This document shows, piece by piece, positions 59,017 through 64,000 of a stretch of 64,000 nucleotides of DNA. Under the pieces are notes generated by a model. That model was not told where the DNA came from. It saw nothing but the letters and a program-made list of their open reading frames with translations, and ran no database searches. Origin of the DNA: DATAGF01 sp963834875 (GTDB lineage: Bacteria; Actinomycetota; Thermoleophilia; Miltoncostaeales; Miltoncostaeaceae); assembly GCA_963834875.1 (NCBI GenBank), contig CAWIDG010000024.1, positions 296,736-360,735 of the forward strand. Direction: 5' to 3'. The position numbers and the translations under genes are program-made. Every line of letters begins with the position of its first letter. The stretch's first letter is position 1.

Positions 59017-60420
59017 GCCTGTCGTCCCCGCGAGTCCTCCGGAACCTCAGCCCACTCCGGCCCATGACCTGGTCGGGGTCAAACACCAGAAGCCGTCTCG
59101 CTGAGGGCTCAGGACGCTCAACGCCTTTACCAGGCGCTGCGGCGAGATGGCTGGGAGCCCAGCCTCGCGATTCTGGAGGACCACCTCCTACGGTGGTTCC
59201 CGGGCGACCCCAAGCTCGAGGAGGCTCGGATTCGGGTTGCTCCTCGACGCGGGGAGCGGAGGGAGGGAGGCGGCGCTGCGCGTGTACGGGCTCGCCCCCG
59301 ACGCCCTCGCCCAGCTCGATCCCTGGCTGAGGTTCCGAGCGGCGGTCAGCCGGGGCGGACGGGCGAGGAGGCGATCACTGCGCTGAACGTGGTCGAGGAC
59401 TTCGGGACCGGCCCATCTCGACGTGCTCGCCGGAGGGCTTTCGTGCCCTGTCGCCGACGGCGGTCAACACCGCCCTGACCCGTCTGGCCGAGGAACCTCC
59501 TGGGGGAGCGAAGCCTCTCCGAGCTCCTCGTCCGGGCTGCGATCCACAGGACATGGACACTCCGCTCGCTCGCACGGTCGCTGAGCTCATCGAGATGACC
59601 CTTTCCGAGCACGAGGCCCTCGCCTTCCTCCAGCAACGAATCGAGTGGGTCTTCGACCCTGACCTCGCCGCCCGGGCGGCGGACCTCGCAGCCCGGATTC
59701 CAGGTCGTCAGCCGCTCGGCGGAGTGGGTCGAGCAACTGATCCGCGTGAACATCGACGACGGCGAGCTTCGACCTCGCGCTTGCGCGTCTCAACGACCTC
59801 CAGAGCGACCTCAGCCTCGATCAGGAACTCCAGCTCGTTCTGCCTCATCGCACGCGAGCATGCGCCCACTCGCGCCGATGGTGCCGACGATCGAGCGCGT
59901 AGCGCGAGATGCGCTGACGCAGGGCGACTTCGATAGCGTCGTCGCCCTGGTGGGCCTGCTCGAGAAGACCGGGGCCGGCGCGGAAGCGCACACGGCTGGA
60001 GCAGGAGGCTTCGCGCGGCGCTCGAGCGGACCGAGGTGGTGCGGGAGTACCTGCAGCGCAGCTACCAGCACCAGCTTTCGCGCGCGGCGGACAGGGCCGA
60101 CGGCATGACCTTGATCCTGGTTGGCGGGCGAGAGGAACGGGAGCAGATCGAGCGCCTCAAGGAAGACATTCCGATTCGGCACGATCGACTGGCTCGCGTC
60201 CGAGCGCCAGAAAGGATCCTCCAGCTAGAGCAAGCTCGATATAGCCGCCCGAGAGCCATGTGGTCATAGTAGCAACGGACCACATCGGCCACTCGACCAG
60301 CAGCGCGGCCGAGGAAGCCTGTCGCCGCAACGGGGGTCTCTGCGGTCCGCTGCCCCACCCATGGCGCCGACACCATCGAGCGCAAGATCGTCGAGCACCT
60401 CGTCCGCTGCCACATGAGCT
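59006..60420 (+). CDS. Helical protein with DUF2325-like C-terminus (many frameshifts)
   Basis: About 450-470 residues. GTG 59006 begins a Pro-rich leader (PVVPASPPEPQPTPAHDLVG), then helical repeats: LYQALRRDGWEPSLAILEDH, RTVAELIEMTLSEHEALAFL, LALARLNDLQSDLSLDQELQ, VVALVGLLEKTGAG, EVVREYLQRSYQHQLSRAAD. The C-terminus has strand TLILVGGREEREQIERLKED and VVIVATDHIGHSTSSAAEEA followed by CRRNGV..VRC, the two halves of a DUF2325 fold, and ends around EHLVRCHMSSG. Breaks are too dense to fix the stop. It abuts the helicase start. Role unknown; the helical repeats suggest a scaffold. Confidence 0.5.
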
Positions 60421-63400
60421 CGGGCGTCTGCAGACCGGGCGATTGGTCGGACTCTGCGACTCGCCGGCCACTTCCCCGAGCCGGTCACCGTGGAGGGCGC
60501 CGATGCCTACGACGGGCTTGTGATCCTGCGCGTACGACGCCCCTCGGGGGTGTCTGGCCGAGGCCCAGGTCACGGAGGCGGAGCTGGATTCCGCCCTCGC
60601 CGCGAGCCCCGAGCAGGCAGGGTCGGGCTGGGTCGGATCCCGAGGACCTCTTCCTGCTCGTCGAGTCGGCCCGCATCCGCCTCGCCTTCGCCCACGACCC
60701 GAACTTCGCGGTCTCGCTCTCGGGCGTGGATCCTCCCGCACCAGCTCGAGGCGGTCTACGAGCGGATGCTCCCGCAGGCGCGGCTCCGTTTCCTCCTCGC
60801 CGACGACCCGGGCGCCGGCAAGACGATCATGGCCGGCCTGCTGATCAAGGAGCTGCGGCTCCGCGGCGTCGCCGACCGCGTCCTCGTGCTGTGTCCGGCG
60901 CCGCTGACGATCCAGTGGCAGGACGAGCTGCGCGAGAAGTTCGACGAGACGTTCGAGCATCATCGACTCGCCGACGGTCGAAGTGAGCAGCTCGGCCGGG
61001 AACCCGTGGCAGCAGTACGACCGGTGCATCGCCTCGATCGACTTCGCGAAGCGGGACGAGGTCCGATGACCGGACTGCTGCGGGCCGACTGGGACCTCGT
61101 CGTCATCGACGAGGCCCACAAGTGCTCGGCGCGTCACGCTGGGACGGCGACGAGCGTCGAGAAGCTCGACCGACCAGCGCTACCAGCTCGCCGAGCAGCT
61201 CTCGCCGCTGACCGAGCGGCTGCTGCTGCTGACCGCGACGCCGCACTCGGGCGACGCCGACCAGCTTCGCCCATTCCTCCGGCTGCTCGACCCGGACCAG
61301 TTCGCGGTCGCCGACCTCGACCGCGAGCTCATCGAGCTGCGACGGACAGCCCGTGGTTCCTGCGCCGCCAGAAGGAGGACCTGAAGGACTTCGACGGCAC
61401 GACCGCTCTTCTCGCCGCGCCAGGTGCTGACGCCAGCCGTTCAGCTCTCGCGCGCCCGAGCTAGAGCTCTACGAGAGTCACCGACTACATCAACGAGTTC
61501 CTGCCGCGCCAGGCGGACGGTCGCACGGCGCGACGCGTCGCCCTCGCCCGGACCGTGTTCCAGCGCCGGCTCGCTCGAGCCTCGGCGCGATCCGCGCTCG
61601 CTCGAAGCCGCCGCCGAGCGGCTCGCAGGACATCCTCGACGAGCTCGAGCGCCTGCCGCCGACCGAGCAGGCCGCAGCGGCTTGCCGAGCTCCGCCTCGT
61701 CCGAGGTCGACGCCGAGCAGGACGAGCGACGACGCCGACCGAGGAGAGAGCAGGACCTGGCCGTCGAGGGCGTCGTCGTCGCCGAGACGCTCGAGCGACT
61801 GCGGGCCGAGGTCGAGGCGCTCGAGCGCCTCGTCGCGCAGGCCGACGACCGATCGCCGCCGGGCGAGGAGGCGAAGCTCGCCGCGCTCGCGCGAGTGCCT
61901 CGAGCGCGCCGAGCTCGCCGAGCTCAAGGACGGCCGCGGGAAGCTCCTGATCTTCACCGAGCACCGGGACACGCTCGACTACCTCGTCGAGCACCTCGAA
62001 GCGATGGGGCTACTCGAGCTGCTCGATCCACGGCGGCATGACCCGCCGACCGCAAGCGACGATCCAGCAGCGAGTTCCAGCGAGACGCGCAGATCTGCGT
62101 CGCGACCGAGGCGGCGGGCGAGGGCATCAACCTCCAGTTCTGCCACCTGATGATCAACTACGACATGCCGTGGAACCCGATCCGGCTCGAGCAGCGGATG
62201 GGCCGCATCCACCGCATCGGCCAGCAGCGACGTGCTACGATCTTCAACTTCGTCGCCGACAACACCGTCGAGGGCAAGCATCCTCCGCCGGCTGCTCGAG
62301 AAGCTCGAGGAGATGCGCGACGGACGCTCGGGCGACCGCGTCTTCGACGTCATCGGCGAGCTGCTGAAGCTCGAACGGCGTCGAACTTCGAGGGGCTGCT
62401 GCGCGAGGCGCGTGCTCAACCCGAAGCGCTCGATGACGACGCTCGAGCGCAGATCGAGCGCACTCGACCCCGAGCGCTGCAAGCGAGTACGAGAAGGCCA
62501 CCGGCATCGCCCTGGCGACCGAGCACGTCGACCTCGAGCTGGGTGCGGCGCGACGGACTGGCGCTCGGAGGAGCGCCGCCTGATGCCCGAGTACGTCGAG
62601 CAGTTCTTCCGGCGCGCGTGCGAGCGCTCGGGCTGCGCCTCGAGCCGCGCGCCGACGGCCTCTGGCGCATCGAGCACGTGCCGCGAGCGCTGCTCGCCGA
62701 GCCGAGCTGCGCAGCCGTGAAGCGGCTGGGCCGCCCGCAGCCGCGCCTACCGCAAGCTCACGTTCCGCAAGGGGATCCGCGCCCGCGCCGAGCACGAGGA
62801 CGCGATGCTGCTGTCGCCGGGGCATCCGCTCTTCGCGGCCGTCGACGAGGTGCTCGGCGAGCGAGCTGAGCCGAGCCGCCGGCGGCGTCGCCCGCTTCGT
62901 CGACCCGCCGTGGGCGACCGCCGTACGCGATCCACTTCTTCGAGCTCCGCGTCGACGGCCGAGAGCTGGCCGGCAGGAGCCGAGGACGGTCTACGCGGAG
63001 CTCGTCGCCGTGGTCGAGGGCACGAGGCGGCTTCGAGCTCGTGCCGCCCGACGTGCTGCACGACCTGACGCCGTGCTTCGCGCCGCGCGACCTCGACGCC
63101 GGACGACGGCGATCCGGCGCGCCAGCTGACCTACTGCGGGCCGCATGATCCAGCAGCTGGTCGGCAGCTCAAGCGAGCGCGAGCGCCCAGGAGCGGCAGC
63201 TGCGATCGAGTACCTGCGCGAGTCGATGGCGCGCAGCGACGGCGCCTCCAGGAGAGATGGGCGGAGCTCGACGAGCGCGTCTACCGCGGCGAGCGACGGC
63301 GCGCCTCGCGCGTGACCAGGCCGAGGCAGCGCCTGCACGATCTCGAGCGCGCGCAAGACGAGAAGCTCGCGGCCTCGAGCAGCTCGGCATCGTGAGGCCG

Positions 63401-63909
63401 GGCCCGTCAGTCACCTCGGCACGGCGCTGGTCGAGCCGCGGCCGACGGCTGCCCGAGCGGACCGGCGATCGCGATGCGAACGACCCGAGCGTCGAGGCGC
63501 ACGCGATGGACTGGGCGATGGCGCAGGAGCGCGGCGCCGGCTGGGAGCCCGAGGACGTTTCGCCAGCTCGCGACGGGTCGGGCTTCGACATCCGCGCGGT
63601 CCGCCCGGCCGCGAGGCGGAACGCGCGAAGTGCGTCGGATCGAGGTCAAGGGCCGCGCCGGCGACGCGCGGCGACGTGATGCTCTGCCGCACCGAATGGA
63701 TCCGGCACCGCCTCGGCGATACCTACTGGCTCTACGTCGTCTGGGACTGCGCCTCGACGCCGCGGATCGTGCCGGTCCAGGACCCGGCCGGCTCGCTCGG
63801 CGCACGCGTGGAGGAGCTGGTCGAGGTCAAGGGCTTCCGCGTCCCGGCCGAGGCCATCGTGGCCGCGGCTGGAGGATGGGTCGTTCGATGCCGCCCGAAC
63901 GCAGCCTGA
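60414..63909 (+). CDS. SNF2-family helicase with DUF3883 (DrmD-like)
   Basis: About 1,150 residues, dozens of breaks, but every core motif readable: LADDPGAGKTIMAGLLIKEL (Walker A, ~60,800), VIDEAHKCS (~61,105), LLTATPHSGD (~61,235), LIFTEHRDTLDYL (~61,950), and an unbroken stretch ATEAAGEGINLQ to RIHRIGQ (62,103-62,225). The C-terminal DUF3883 block is VRRIEVKGRA then LCRTEWIRHRLGDTYWLYVVWD, ending at TGA 63909. Matches DISARM DrmD and DUF1156-associated phage-defence helicases. ATG 60414 is the tentative start; an N-terminal HFPEPVTVEG beta region precedes the ATPase. Translocates on DNA. Confidence 0.85.
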
Positions 63910-64000
63910 TCGAGGAGTACCTGCCCCTTCGCGCCATCGGCGTGGAGTCGCGGCGCGAGAAGATTGGCCACTCGGCTGCCCACCCCCAGCAATACGTTGC
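63888..64000 (+). CDS. DUF1156 DNA methylase, N-terminal fragment
   Basis: From ATG 63888, overlapping the helicase stop by 22 bp: SLIEEYLPLRAIGVESRREK is the opening of DUF1156-type adenine methylases that accompany DUF3883 helicases in defence loci. The residues after REK (IGHSAAHPQQYV) do not match the expected HxSTLHLWWARRP block, so a frame break or divergence is likely. The gene leaves the window; catalytic motifs are not visible. Confidence 0.65.
   Translation, partial: MPPERSLIEEYLPLRAIGVESRREKIGHSAAHPQQYV

Noticed and set aside
60157..61137. Minus-strand frame opposite the helicase start
   Set aside because: Helicase Walker A and N-terminal beta region are on the plus strand with good codon bias; the antisense product has no recognisable motif.

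Overview
This is a very GC-rich window with strong G/C third-codon bias, frequent GTG starts, ATGA/GTGA gene overlaps and several Actinobacteria-type genes: a DUF6328 membrane protein, a CvpA-trypsin (MarP-like) protease, BldC/MerR-like helix-turn-helix proteins, eukaryote-type UDP-sugar pyrophosphorylase, and tandem 11-bp PHO boxes. A deep-branching actinobacterium (Thermoleophilia/Solirubrobacterales-like) fits best; the taxon is inference. No rRNA, tRNA or CRISPR array was seen.

Layout. 1-9.7 kb: LtrA fragment, metallophosphoesterase, two tandem HTH paralogues, DedA, small membrane proteins, a lipoprotein PQQ-type sugar dehydrogenase, HemQ, OsmC, a zinc alcohol dehydrogenase and a UDP-sugar pyrophosphorylase. 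9.7-15.6 kb: a 471-bp near-identical direct repeat flanks a 4.9-kb segment carrying an MBL-fold hydrolase and a large AAA/TPR/LuxR regulator. The left copy has the intact pyrophosphorylase and a truncated M23 peptidase; the right copy has a pyrophosphorylase remnant and the full-length M23 peptidase. This is what single-crossover integration would leave. 16-23.4 kb: ispH, hydrolases, an inositol-phosphatase/DUF1624 fusion, a CoA-binding protein with O-acetylhomoserine sulfhydrylase, and an FAD monooxygenase. 23.3-27.4 kb: terminator, four PHO-box repeats, then pstS-pstC-pstA-pstB for high-affinity phosphate uptake. 27.3-35 kb: hydrolase, aconitase, LLM flavin enzyme with a probable leaderless promoter, DUF11-like exported protein, EttA. 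35-41 kb: mostly collinear + genes (thioredoxin/TPR, methyltransferase, DNA polymerase IV, FakA-like plus DegV/FakB-like). 41-44 kb: a thiol-redox module (MauE-thioredoxin, Cys-rich Tat-exported protein, CcdA-like membrane protein with an in-frame UGA at the expected Cys). 44-53.7 kb: hicAB, ssb, PRC-barrel, DsbA, MarP-like protease, VanW, HD hydrolase, PAC2, DUF6328.

53.6-64 kb is a defence island. mcrB-mcrC (type IV restriction) run leftward. A divergent rightward operon holds an unrecognised gene, a helical protein with a DUF2325-like C-terminus, a SNF2/DUF3883 helicase resembling DrmD of DISARM, and the start of a DUF1156 DNA methylase that runs off the window.

About two dozen genes in the first 53.7 kb carry single frameshifts, and the island carries dozens, mostly one-base changes in G/C runs with catalytic motifs intact. 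Most probably these are sequencing or consensus errors, so many coordinates span corrected frames. Motif residues are quoted from the appropriate local frame.
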